From the NCBI GenBank assembly GCA_016647705.1, contig CM028326.1, forward strand, positions 25,683,901 through 25,747,900: 64,000 bases of DNA. The letters are read 5' to 3'. Positions within the stretch are counted from its first letter, which is position 1; every line of letters starts with the position of its first letter. The stretch is from Eucommia ulmoides. Taxonomy: Eukaryota; Streptophyta; Magnoliopsida; Garryales; Eucommiaceae. A program made the position numbers and the translations under genes. Shown piece by piece: positions 47,118 to 59,799 of the stretch. The notes beneath the pieces were generated by a model. The model was not told the origin of the DNA. It saw only the letters and a program-made list of their open reading frames with translations, and did no database searches.

Positions 47118-50100
47118 TATGTTTCTATGAGTTAATCAGATGGTTACTCATCTCCTCATTCCCGTCTGCGAGAGAGAACCCATTGAGGTACATCAAATGA
47201 TTAGTCTGCGGAAGACCTCCACCCCTACGATTCATCGCCATAGAATCAGGTACGCTTATTTATATGTGTTTAAAGAACTCTTGATAATTTGACATGCTGA
47301 TTTAAATTTAAAAAATCTATTGAGATTTATAGGAAAAATTCACAACAAGTGATATCAGAGTCTACTTCATGTTGAATTATTATTATTATTTTAATCATGT
47401 TTATGATTTTGGGGTGTAATCATAAATATGGAATTAGGAAATAGATAATCTCGGAGCTGAATGTGTGCCTGAGCTGTAATCTGTCTATGTTTTTCCTTTC
47501 TTTTGGTGTGGTCATTCTCTGGCCATGGATTCAGTTTCCATGGTCTTGTATATCCAATATTCACCAGCATGTGCCCATTGGTAGAATATATATAGCTTAT
47601 GCAAATTGCACTTTTGACAAAAGTGATCACTCCTAGTATCCATTAGCATCACACAATTACTCTCGGTCCTGCAAGATTGATTCATCTCTTACGTATTTCT
47701 TCTGCGTCGATGGACTCGTGTATTGGATTGTTGGTATGCGGGAATCGGCGCAATTGTTTTTGTCCGTTTGTGGAATCGAGTAGGCTTACTTACCTAGATA
47801 AATTCGGATAGGAAGACATTCATAGGTTGGTTCATATTTTCGGAAGTCGCTTATTAACCAAAACGGTCAACTGACGTTTAAGAATCGGTCAAACGACCTA
47901 TTGAGGGACAAAGACCAATTTGGCCATTGGTCAAATCGGTCAACCGCCATTCAGGGCTGGTCGACCAATAGGAATGCCTCAACGTCAAAAACTTTAACTC
48001 GTTGCATGGCATTCGGTCAATTGATCTTTAGGACGGTCGAATGATAATATCTTATATCTTGAAATAAACTAAAATGAAAAAATATGTTGTCAAAGCAACC
48101 TCTATTGTGTAAGTTCTTTATTTATTTTTTATTTTGGAATATTAAGATGTTGATATTTGTTATTTATACGAACGATAACCGGCCCAAAAGAAGATTATTA
48201 TTTGGCCAAATAATAAACGTACACGTGGTAGTAAATGTGTGATGATTATCACGTTTTCATGTGAACAGTAAGTCGTTCCAAAAAAAGACTTATTATTTTA
48301 CATGATTTATTGTCAACATTTGATTACTGCATTGAGTACCACTTATAAGTTGGTATTTCTGTCCAAAGACTAAACATCAATGTTGTGCTAGGTATCTTGT
48401 AATGAGGGCCCACCAATACAATTATTTTGTTTATGTTGTGCATATAAATATGTGTTGATATTTTGATTAATAAATTATCATAAACCTTTAGATTATGAGT
48501 TTATTATTCGTTATTGTTTTCTGTTTAGTTATTGTTTCTGTTGCTACTATCCAACATGAATTCTATTCCAGTGCTTAATAGCACAAACTTTAAGAATTAG
48601 AGGGAGAACATTTCAATTGTTCTTAACTGCATGAATCTTGACTTTGCACTAAGAAAAGAGCAACCTTCACCTCTCACTGAAAAAAGTTTCCCTGTGACTA
48701 AAAGGGAACATAAGAGGTGAGAGCGTTCTAATCGCATAAGTCTTATGATGATCAAACGCAGCATTCCAGAAACATTCAGGGGTGGTATATTCGATAAGTT
48801 GACTGCTAAGACGTTCTTTGCAGAAATAGATAAATGTTTTATAAAGAATGAAAAAGCAGAGAAAAGTACTTTTTTAGCTAATCTTGTCTCGATGAATTAT
48901 AATGGAAAATGGAACATAAGGAAGTACAATATGGAAATGTCTAATATCATTTCGAAACTAAAGGCAATAAAATTAGAACTGTCTGAGGACTTGCTCGTGC
49001 ATTTAGTACTCATTTCTCTTCCTGCACAATATAGTTAGTTTACGGTGAGTTATAATACTTAAAAGGATAAATAGACTCTTAATGAGCTCATATCTCACTG
49101 TGGACAAGAAAAAGAAAGAATTAAGAGAGAAAAGACTGAAAATGTCCACTTAACCACAACCTTTAAGGATAAGAAATGATAAAGAGATAAAGGTCAGGAA
49201 GCTGCAGTGGGAATATAACAGTCCAAATTGCAAAAGAATTAGAATCATGAATTTATTGATTTCTTCTGCAAGAAAGAAGGACATATGAAAAGGGATTGTT
49301 CTAAATGCCCCGCATGGCATGTAAAGGAAGGTACGTTTCTAATTTGGTTTGTTCTGAAATTAACTAATGAGAATTCTGCCATACTTTGGCATAAGCATCT
49401 AGGATATATCTCTAAACAGAGAATAGAAAGACTTGTATCTGATGAAATTCTTGATCCCCTTGATTTAACAAATTTCAAAGTTTGTATTGGATGTGTAAAG
49501 GGGAAACAAACAAACATCAGGAAATTAGGTGCCAACAGGAGTTCTGGCGTCTTAGAACTAATACATATTGATATCTGTAGAACATTCCCTATGGCATCTA
49601 GGAATGGACAACAATATTTTATTATGTTCATAGATGACTATTCTCATTATGGGTACATGTACTTGATTCATGAGAAGTCCCAATCCTTGGACGTATTTAA
49701 AGTATTCAAAGTTAAAGTTGAAAATTAACTAGGCAAGAAAATTAAGACTGTTAAATCTGACCGTGGTGGTGAATACTATGGTCAATATGATGGATCAAGA
49801 GAATAATGTCCAGGACCTTTTGCTAAATTCCTATAGGAATCTAGAATCGTCTCACAGTACCCCATGTCGGGCAAACCCAACATAAATGGTATTGCTGAGA
49901 GGCGAAACAAAACGCTTAAGGACATGGTAAGAAGTATGATAAGTCATTCTTCTTTGACAGAATCACTATGGGGAGAAGCACTTAAGACTGCGCCATATAT
50001 CTTGAACATGGTACCAAGTAAAGCGGTAGCTGAAACCCCTTATGAACTCTGATTAAGCAAAAAGCCTTGCATAAGACATTTACACATTTGGGGTTGTCCA

Positions 50101-52724
50101 GTTGAGACAAGGCTTTATAGGTCAAATAAAAAGAAACTAGACTCAAGAACAATTAGCTGCTACTTTGTTGGGTACGCTGAATGGTCAAAAGGAATTAGGT
50201 TTTATGATCCTTTGAATAAGATTTTTTTCGAGACGAGAAATGCAAGATTTCTTGAGGACATTGAGTTTGAAGGGGGGAGATAAGGTTATTAGGAATGTTG
50301 TCATTGAAGATGAATTAATTTCCATTCCAAGCATTGTTATTGACAATGATCAGGTTCATGACATTGTTCAAGAACAATGCAAGACAATAATGAAGAACTC
50401 CCCGTTCAAAATCAAGATATTGCTCATGAGGAGCAAACTCAACAACCTCAAGAGGAAGTGTCACTAAGGCAATCCACTAGATAAAGGAGAAGTGTGATTT
50501 TAAGTGATTATATCGTCTTTCTCCAAGAACATGAGTTTGGAATAGGGTCAATGGAAGATGATCCAATTAACTTCCATTAAGTCAAATAAAGTTTTGACTC
50601 TCAAAAGTAGATTGATGTCACGAATGATGAGATGAAATCTATGAAAGACAACGACGTTTGGGATCTTGTCAAGTTGCTTGAAGGTGTGAAGTCCATTGGT
50701 TGCAAATGGATATTTAAAACCAAGAGAGATTTGAAAGGCAATGTTGAGAAATATAAGGCTCGTTTAGTCACTAAGGGTTTTACTCAAAAGGAAGGCATTA
50801 ATTATAAAGAGACTTTCTTTCTAGTTTCATCAAAAGACTCCATTAGGGTTATAATGTCACTTGTAACTCATTTTGATTTAGAGTTACATTAGATGAATAT
50901 AAAGATTACGTTTCTTAATAAAGACACTGATGAAACAATATATATGGTGCAACCAGAAAATTTTGTATCAGGCAATCCAAAGTCTAAAGTTTGCAAGCTA
51001 AAGAAATTCATCTATGGACTTAAACAAGTTTTTCGTCAATGGTATCACAAATTTCGTCATCTCATATGGTTTTGAGGTAAATACAGTTGATAATTGTGTA
51101 TATCAGTGAGAGTAAATTCAATTTTCTAGTGCTATATGTCGATGATATACTGATGGCTAGCAACGATATAGGTTTATTGCACGAAACCAAGAGGTTTCTA
51201 ACTAAGAATTTTGAAATGAAAGATCTTGGAGATGCCTATTTTATATTAGGAATAAAGATACACTGAGATCACTCTCAGGGTATCCTTGAGTTATCATAAA
51301 AGAGTTATATCGATAAGGTGCTTGCTAGATTTGACATGAAAGATTGTGCATTGGGAAATACTCTTGTAACTAAAAGAGACAAGTTTAGTCTCACTCAATG
51401 CCCCAAAAATGAGATGAAAAAAAAATAGATGCAAAAGATTCCTTATGCGGTGGCAATAGAGAGTCTCATGTACGCTTAAGTATGTACGCGTCCGAATTTA
51501 GCGTTCATAGTTAGAATGTTGGGCATATACTTAAATAACTCTCGAATGGATCATTGGAAAACAGCTAAACGGGTTATGAGGTATTTACAAAAAACAAAAG
51601 ACAACATGTTCACTTATCGGAAGACAGATCATTTGGAGATCATTGGGTATTCTGATTCTGATCAAATTTCTAGTTGTTAAATAAAGAATTCAGAGTAAGA
51701 TAATATCTATAAAACATATGAGAATAAACTCCATGATTGTGGATCCGCTCACTAAAGGTTTACCACCTAAGGTATTTCATGAGCATACTACTTGTATGAG
51801 TGTGGTTTTATTTGATGATGTGTGGGTTTAGTGGGAGTTTGTGTTTATTGAATGTTTTTTTTATTAAATACATATGTTTGATTTCTGCAAAATAAAGTAG
51901 ATAGATTAAAGTTTATTTACTTTGAATGTGTTCTTTCTAATTGTGGTTTAAACATAAGGATAAAAAGACTAAGGATTGATCTTACTATGGAATAAAGAGG
52001 GACCAGTTGGAAATAGGCATGTTTGAGATCACATTGCATGTAATTTTCTGCTGCACATCTATATTTGATCTATGTCATTGCATATATTTGGTATGGTGAT
52101 CATTGATGGATCTAGTTACGAATATGAATGTAATGGAGGTTGCTTTGATCTCATACTGGTATAGGAGATGGACCAAATTTTAATTGGGGAATGTTTCCAA
52201 GGAAGATAACACTTTTGCGTACACTCAAGACTAAGGAATATAGTTGTCTTCAGAATTTTATACGTAGCCCAAAGAGAGATTGTTAGGAAATTAATTATTT
52301 CCTATGTGGACTCATATGATTTAATTAAACATTTATATTATGGGCAATCAATTATAAAGCCCCAAATAAGTGATCTAATTAATTGGACTCAGGAAATATT
52401 AAATGAGTATGGGTTTTGCAATGTGTAGTAACCTATTAGGCAATTAGGGTTAATGGGGGCCTGAGTTAACCTAATCTATAAATAACTTATATCAGAGGTA
52501 TGGTCCCCGAGACTAATCAGACGATTACTCATCTTCTCCTTCCAATTTGCGAGAGAGAACGCATTAATGTACATCAAGTGATTAGTTTGCAGAAGATCTC
52601 TACCCATATGATTCATCGCCATGGAATCATGCTTATTTATTTGTGTTTAAAGAATTCTTGATGATTTGATATGTTGATTTAGGTTTAAGAAATCTATTGA
52701 GATTTATAGGAAAAATTTCCAACA
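47118..52724 (+). mobile_element. Copia LTR retrotransposon (Oryco/Ivana-like), broken
   Basis: The 3' LTR (52281-52724, about 444 bp) starts TGTTAGGAAATT and ends AATTTCCAACA, and follows the purine tract AAAGAGAGAT. Only the last 230 bp or so of the 5' LTR remain (about 47118-47347), followed by a primer-binding site like GATATCAGAGT. The leader is long (47350-48550). Gag starts near 48556 (MNSIPVLNSTNF). It is followed by a zinc knuckle near 49260, integrase (HKHLGYISKQRIERL near 49390; HIDICRTFPMASRNGQQYF near 49566; FIDDYSHYGYMYL), reverse transcriptase (CKWIFKTKRDLKGNVEKYKA near 50700; YVDDIL near 51140) and an RNase H remnant near 51600. It is a fossil with many breaks, well over ten. 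The lineage is judged from gag and integrase text. Confidence 0.88.
52281..52724 (+). repeat. 3' LTR of the second Copia element
   Basis: TGTTAGGAAATT...AATTTCCAACA with a TATAAATA box at about 52479. Its last 225 bases match 47118-47347. The right edge abuts the truncated large LTR that begins near 52734. Confidence 0.8.
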
Positions 52725-52733
52725 CAATTTTCC

Positions 52734-54750
52734 TAATTAATTATTATGTTGTTATGCAGTAGAAATGTATTTAACTAAGTACACACCCAAACAACAAAAA
52801 TATAATAAAACAGCACACAACGATTTATCCTAGTTTACTAAGCTACTTTTACCTACGTCCAGTCTGTCGAGCTCCACATAGCTTTTAAAATCCACTAATC
52901 CTCTAATTCCTTTCCCAGGTAGGAACCAAACCCTTACAATCATTTTCACAGGTTCAGGATTAACCCAATTCTTTTTGCAGACTCAGAATCAAACTTTTAC
53001 ACTCTTACACTATTATATTTTTTTCCTTTTCATAGTCTTAGGAAGAAACTTATTTTTTTTTCAGGCTAAAGAATAACCTAATTCTATTATAAGAAGAATC
53101 AAAATCTAATATTTTTCATAGACTAAGGATCAGACCCTAACTACCTTGATTAAACATCGTCCCAAATCTATATGTCTAATTTATTCAAACTCATAAATAT
53201 AAAAAAATTCACAAGTTTATTTCCACATGAACTTCTACCACATCAAAACAATTATGATCAATTAATGTCCCAAAAACTATGTGATAGAACTATGTGAGGA
53301 ATAAATATGATTTAATCAATTTAAGGCACAAATAATATGTAATCAGATTTTGTAGGCAAAAATCGCTTTTTAAGATATGCAAGATTTTCAAACAGATAAA
53401 CGATTTTTTTAAAACAGATATTCTAAGTAATTAATTAGATAATCTTAGAAATCAATTAAATTAACTTGGAAAGATCTCACCAGGATTTCTTAAAAATTGA
53501 TAAGATAACTCAGTAAAGAAAAAAAATCGATGATAAAATTTTTTGTGGGCTTGGATTAAGAACACTTTAAGAATCGCTTTCTTAGAAATACTTCAGCAAG
53601 CTTTCACTCTCTTTAAAGCAAAGGCTGATTAAAACTCTTTGTTTTTGAATTATTAAAGTTGAAAATGCAATTCTCTATAAATAGAATTCTAACTAAGCCT
53701 ATAATGATTAGTTTTCAAAAGATATGACCTAAAATGTCACTTTAAGACCCATATATCATATACTATCAAATTAGGTATGTTTTATTTAAAAATACTTTTT
53801 AGAAAATCTTTATTTGGTCCCCAAAACTTTTTAAATTCAAAACACTTAAAGATAGGAAGTAGTTTCAATACAAATAATAAATTAATATATGAACCGAATT
53901 GATAGGATCTTAGTGATACATGATATATAATAGTAAAATACTCAAATCACCAGAATATCTCATTTTCAAAGTTTCAAACCATAGGATTTGGTAAAAGTTC
54001 TCACAAAATCAAAACAATCAACTTTGATTGTTCTACCACCGTCGGTCGACTGACCCTTGCAACTGTCAACTTTCTGACTGTTGCACCTCTTTTTGTCGGT
54101 CGATTCGCCACTCGGGTAGTTGACCGATTCAACCAATGGGTTTTCTCATTTTTCGTTGTTTAAGCCACAAGTTACGTTAGTCGATCGATCTCTATTGTTG
54201 GTTGACTGAATCGGCTAGTGAGTTCACATTTTAACTTCTTTAAGCTACTTTTTTCAGTAACCGACCAACCCGTTTTGTTGGTTGATCAAATTAACCAGAA
54301 ACTCATCATTTTATGCGTTAAAAATATTTTTTTTAATTCGACATTTTGTCAAAAATATTTTTATGATTTTAACACTTTATAAAAATCATTTAAGATTTTA
54401 AATTTATCACTTTTTATTATGACACACAAGATTACTCATTTTAAAGTGTCATGCATGATTCTAATTTGGGTTGCATTAAGAGCATAAGAGTAATGCGTTA
54501 TTTTTACCTACAAATACAAAAAATCTTCAATGCTCCAAAAATCTTCAATGTCTTCAATTTGCACCCGTTTTGTATTTGCTTCATAAAATATTTGTTTTTT
54601 TTTTATAAATCTTCAACGATTGATCAGTTTTCATTCATTATTTTTCTCATAAAAACACATGAAACTTCTAATATGAAATCACTCAATAAAACCATTAGTT
54701 GTATAAAATATCAGCATTTAATTGTCAATCAAAATATTAGGCTCAACGTC
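52734..54750 (-). mobile_element. Truncated large LTR (same superfamily as the solo LTR)
   Basis: Aligns in order with 57160-59230: TTAATTATTAT, the GGTAGGAACCAAACCC block, the CTCAGAATCAA block, a GTCGAC/GGTCGACTG block at 54040-54300, and the terminal CAATCAAAATATTAGGCTCAAC. The first 80 or so bases are missing on the side where the Copia element ends. It is clearly more diverged than the pair at 57079/63076. It is a fossil. Confidence 0.75.
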
Positions 54751-55379
54751 ATCAAATGATTATTTTTTATTTATAATAAGCTAAAGTGGGTCTAATATAA
54801 GTTTTTACAGTAGAGAAAACAAAAATCAAATTAAAATACAAGGATAAAAGACAATTAAACAAAAAATGAAATAATAACAATAATCGTAATATTTTTTTTT
54901 TAATATACCCATGAGTGTTCTCATACTCATACAGGGTGTGTAAGACTAATCTTGTTCGGAGTGTGTGGTTACTCATCTCAACAAGTTTTTTTTTTCGTTC
55001 GGAGTGCGTGACTGTCTCTCTCAATAAATATTTTTCCGTAGATTTAAAATCTTGACCTTGCAAAGATTAGTCAACTGTTTTAATTCAAGTAGTCCTTATC
55101 ACTAGTATAACAATAGTAATAATAATAATAAGGGAAAAACTTTTTGCGGTCCCAAAGTTAAAAAAAAAAAAAAACTTTTGAAGGACTATGGGTTTTTGGA
55201 TCAGCCCAAAACTCCCACGAAAATTTTCTTGCCAATTTGGCCCCTTGGTAGATTTGTAATTTACAAATCCATGCCACTGTCTGACCAGAATTTCACTAGT
55301 GTTCCAAATTACAGAATTACCCTTCAATAATTACAGAATTTATAAAAATGTCATTTTCGCCATTTTTTTTTTCAAAAAT

Positions 55380-55432
<53 letters not shown>

Positions 55433-55776
55433 CACTTGTGTTCCAATTTTTCTCAAATTTTATTTTTTCATAAAAATTTCAATTAATTTTTTTTTAAAAT
55501 ATCATAAATCCCCTGATTATATTTCACTTAATTTTATTTCAATTTTTTTTTATAATTCCACCAAAATTTAATTCTTAATAAAAAATCACTGAAATTTATA
55601 TTTTATTCAAAATTTATAACTTTTTAAAAATACCTTAAATACCCTTACATGCATTCGATTGAATTTTAGTTTATTTTTTGAAATATTTTATGAACATTTT
55701 AAAATATAAAAAATATTAAATTCTATTTAATTTAAAAATCCATTAAAAATACTTTCAAAATCAACTAAATCTGATT
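54751..55776. other. AT-rich intergenic DNA with a TA microsatellite
   Basis: No gene. A repeated TTCGGAGTGxGTG phrase at 54956-55012 and a TA run at 55382-55429 are visible. Confidence 0.55.
55382..55429. repeat. TA microsatellite
   Basis: About 24 TA units. Confidence 0.95.
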
Positions 55777-56880
55777 AAGTGGATATCTATTTAGATATCG
55801 ACTAAGTGGATATCCACTTCATTAAGTAAAAATCCATGAAAAATAATGTAAGTAGATATCTACTAAATATAATTAAGTGGATATCCACATAATAGAAACA
55901 ATCAGAAAACCAAACCATCGATAAACATGGCTTTACATTTTCACATTCTCGCGAAAATTGGAGAACTCAAATGAAAACCATCAAAAAAATCAGAAACCAT
56001 CGATAAACATGCCTTTACATTTTCTCATTCTCGTGAAAATTGGAGAACTCAAATGAAAACCATCGATAAACATGCCTTTAAGTGAATATCTACTTAGATA
56101 TCCATTAAGTGGATATCTACTTAATTATATTTAATAAATATCCACTTATATTATTTTTCACTTAATTTAATTTCAATTTTAGTTTATTTTTTAATTATTC
56201 TATGAACATTTTAAAATATAAAGAATTAGAGAAATCAGAAAATAAAAAATTCCATTGAATATTAATCTTCAGTTACATTCCACTAGAAAAATACATAAAT
56301 CCACTTAACCCTTAAGTGGAAATCCACAAAAAAAAAAAAAAAAAAAAAAAAATGGAAATCCGCTTAAAATTAAGACAATTGACGTCTGTCGTCTTCGTCA
56401 ATCGTCACACCGTCGCGCTCCCTCCATCTTCAACGGTCTTCAATAAGTAGATAAGTGGATATCTACTAAAAATCATTAAGTAGATATCCACCAAAAACAA
56501 TCAGTGAATATCCACTTAACTAAAAAATAACACAAATATTTAAACAATAAATTTAAACAATAAGTGAATATCCACTGAACTAAAAAAATAACACAAACAT
56601 TTGCATTCAAAGAATAAAAATGACAAATAAATCAAGAAATCATTAGAACTAATTTGAATCTAATTAGGCTATCCTAAATAATATCAAAATTCTAATTCAA
56701 TTTTATTTCTCTTCCTTCGTGTATCAAGCAACCAAACAGTTGAAACGCATAATTATTCCATCAAGTAGATATCCACTTGACTGACGGTGGAACACAACAA
56801 CTCAGAGAACAGGGAATGAGGGTAAAAAAAATCAAGTGGATATCTACTAAAAAAATCAAGTAGATATCCACTTGAACCAA
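55777..56880. repeat. Dispersed array of a 16-bp palindrome
   Basis: The palindrome AAGTGGATATCCACTT and one- or two-base variants start at about 55777, 55804 (perfect), 55850, 55875, 56080, 56107, 56453, 56478, 56502, 56562, 56763, 56834 and 56858. Half-copies lie at about 56138 and 56296. Spacing is irregular (24-350 bp) and the DNA between copies is not repeated, except for an 82-bp tandem duplication at 55900-56070. No coding frame is present. Confidence 0.85.
55900..56082. repeat. Tandem duplication, about 82-bp unit
   Basis: The ACCATCGATAAACATGxCTT unit with CGxGAAAATTGGAGAACTC occurs twice and begins a third time, inside the palindrome array. Confidence 0.85.
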
Positions 56881-57078
56881 AAAGATTCAAAAATTGATTC
56901 ATCATCAAACAATAAGGTAGAACATATTTAATTTTACATAAAAAAAATGTAGAACAACGCTAATTTTTGTTCATCAGTAGCATACCCTACAAACTGAGGT
57001 ATAACCCCATAACATTCTTCAGATGAAGTTAAGAAATCATGATTTTTCAAAGGAATGAGATATCATCCCCAACCCAAC
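56881..57078. other. Short intergenic gap
   Basis: AT-rich DNA between the palindrome array and the 3' LTR. Nothing recognised. Confidence 0.5.
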
Positions 57079-59230
57079 TGTCGGCCCAGTGGAATACCCA
57101 AGAGGGGAGTGAATTGGGTAATTAAAAAATATCAGAGAAAAAATACTTTAATAACTCAAATAATTAATTTTAATTCTAAATTAATTATTATCTTTATATC
57201 ACAACGGAATTATAAAATCAACTAGGTGCACACTAAACAATAAAAATAAATAAAGTAAAGATTGCAGCATACCAGAAATTTATACTGGTTCACCAAGCTA
57301 CTCTTGGCTAATCCAGCCCTCCGAGCCCCACGGAGAGTCACACTCACTAAACTCAAGATTCATTTAAAGGTAGGAACTAAACCCTCACAAAGATTCTTTT
57401 ACAGACTCAGAATCAACTTTTACAAAAAAAATAAAATTCACAGGCTAAGGAATAACCTCTACTTTTTACAGGCTCAAGAATAACCTAATTCTTTTTAACA
57501 CGAAGGCTAAAGAATCAAAACCTCACAAAACACTCCAAATATCCCTTTACCCGATAAGGATTGAACCGTTACAATTCACTCACAAATCAATTCAATTCAG
57601 GAAGAATTACTACCTCAATCTCTTAATAGGAAGAGACTGAAACCCATCTACCCTTAGATTAAATACTCTCAACAGTATTTAATCCGTCACTCAATTTACC
57701 AATTAAAAATTGACAAGTGATTTTTCTCACTTGGAACTTCTACCACCCCAGATAAATTAAAATTCAATTAGTATCCCAAAACTAGTGATAGAAAAGTGAG
57801 TGACTCAAAATCTGATTTTAAACAAAAATGGGTAGCACGTAATTAAGCACGTAATCAGATTAATTCAAGAAATTGTTTAAAAAATATTTTTTAATAAAAA
57901 TCAGACAACAATTTCTAAAGATCAAATTCCAAAAAATTAATCAAGCCATACTATATAGAAAATAATTTGGAAAGATTTCAACCGGAATCCACCGAAAAAG
58001 TAATTAGAGCAATGTTACTTCAGATTCGGTGGCCACAATGATTAACAACAAATAATTCTCAAGAATGTCTCTTAGAAAAACTCTCACAAAAACTCGATAT
58101 GATTTCTCTTAGAAAAGCTCAATATGATTTCTTGATTTCTTAATTTCTCTTAATGATATAAAAAACGCAAGTCTTTATAAATGAGATTAAAAATAGCTCT
58201 CTAACGGTTAGTTCTCATTTGTCCTGACATTTAAATACTCTTTTAGACCCCTTATATCATTAAGATTTCATTCTGGTTCAATTTACTTAATTATAACTTT
58301 TAAATATTTCAATTAAGTCTCCCAAATATTTCTCAATCACAATTAAATAGAATAGAAATAATTATATGTACAAAATTGAGAAATATTCAAACTTAATGAA
58401 TCAAATCAATAGGGATAACATAATATGTGTAATATATCTTAAATAAATAAAATCCTTAAAATCTCTCATAAATCCTAACAAAAAAATGACTACTTTCAGA
58501 TTTAAATTCGGAATTCCATAATATCCTGAAACAGATACACAAGTCGACCGACCAAGTTCAGTAGTCGACCGCTCGATTCAGGATGTAGCCAAGCCAAAGA
58601 TTATGTACCCATCGGTCGACCTATCTGTCGACTTAGAGATTCAGAGAGTTTTATTTCTCTTCACAGGTCGACCGCTCTGTTGACTTATAGATACATAGAG
58701 TTCATTCTTAAGTACAAGTCGACCTAGCTGTTGACCGAGAGATACAGAGAGTTTTCCTTTTTTGTCCGATCGACTTACCTGTCGACTTATGGATGCTGGA
58801 TCACTTTTCTAAACTCATTTTTAATTCATTCTTATTAACTTTTTCCCCCATTTAACCAATTTCTTTTATTGGTTAGCTCCACTAAATACTTTAAATTCAA
58901 TTTTAACCAATTATAAAAAAAAAAATCAATTACACATAAGAGCAAATAATTTAACTAATTAAGATCATATTAAAAACACATATATTTATAAAAATTATTT
59001 AAAAAGTCTTTTTATGTCGTATGTGATTCTAATTGAGATATTAAGAGTTGAAATTTTAACCTGAGTTGTTTTTCCCTAAGTTCTTCAAATGCTTCAACCT
59101 CTTAATTCTTCATCATCTTTATCAACATATCTTCATCATCAGGAACTAATAAACTGAAACACTTAATCAAACTATTAGTTCCACAAAAAATATCAACGTT
59201 TAATTGTCCATCAAAATCTTATGATCAACA
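57079..59230 (-). repeat. 3' LTR of the large-LTR element
   Basis: On the minus strand it begins TGTTGATCATAAGATTTTGA and ends CACTGGGCCGACA. A GTCGAC-rich minisatellite of about 52-bp units (TCGACCxxxCTGTxGACTTA...GAGAGTT) lies at 58542-58790. Confidence 0.85.
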
Positions 59231-59799
59231 ATCTCCCCATTTTTTTTTTATGACAATTAACTTTGATGTTTTCTTCAAAACAATAATATAACCACACTCC
59301 CCCTGAATCTGAGGACGAGTTTTATAACTCATTGAAAGCATAGTAATGAAGATATTAAAAATTAATCAATAAAGCACAAAAAATAAACATAAACTCTCCT
59401 TAAGATATTCAATAAAACATCAACTAATTCTCCCCCTTTGTCATCTTAAAAAAAAATTAGGAAGGGCGGAACACACTAATTCTACTTTAGGCAAACACAT
59501 AATTTATTTTGAAAAAAATAAACCTAAAGTAATTAAATCAGAATATTGTAAAACACATTGAATCAATTCATAAAATCAATTTTATGTATTAAGATTATTT
59601 TCAACAAATACCATGTGGATCATCATTAGAGATAAAAAATTTAACTAAGTAGATCATGTCTAGTTAATCCATCAAAATTCATACACAAGAAATCAAGGTT
59701 CACCAAAATCCTAATTTAGCTATTACAGACTGAAATAGTAAATGTGGAATTTGTCTCAATAACAAATTTAAAAAGAGAATAGAAGATAAAGTCTAACGA

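Noticed and set aside
54451-54759. Plus-strand frame of 102 codons
   Set aside because: It lies antisense within the truncated large LTR; no domain.
55299-55571. Frame with a long YIYI run
   Set aside because: Translation of the TA microsatellite.
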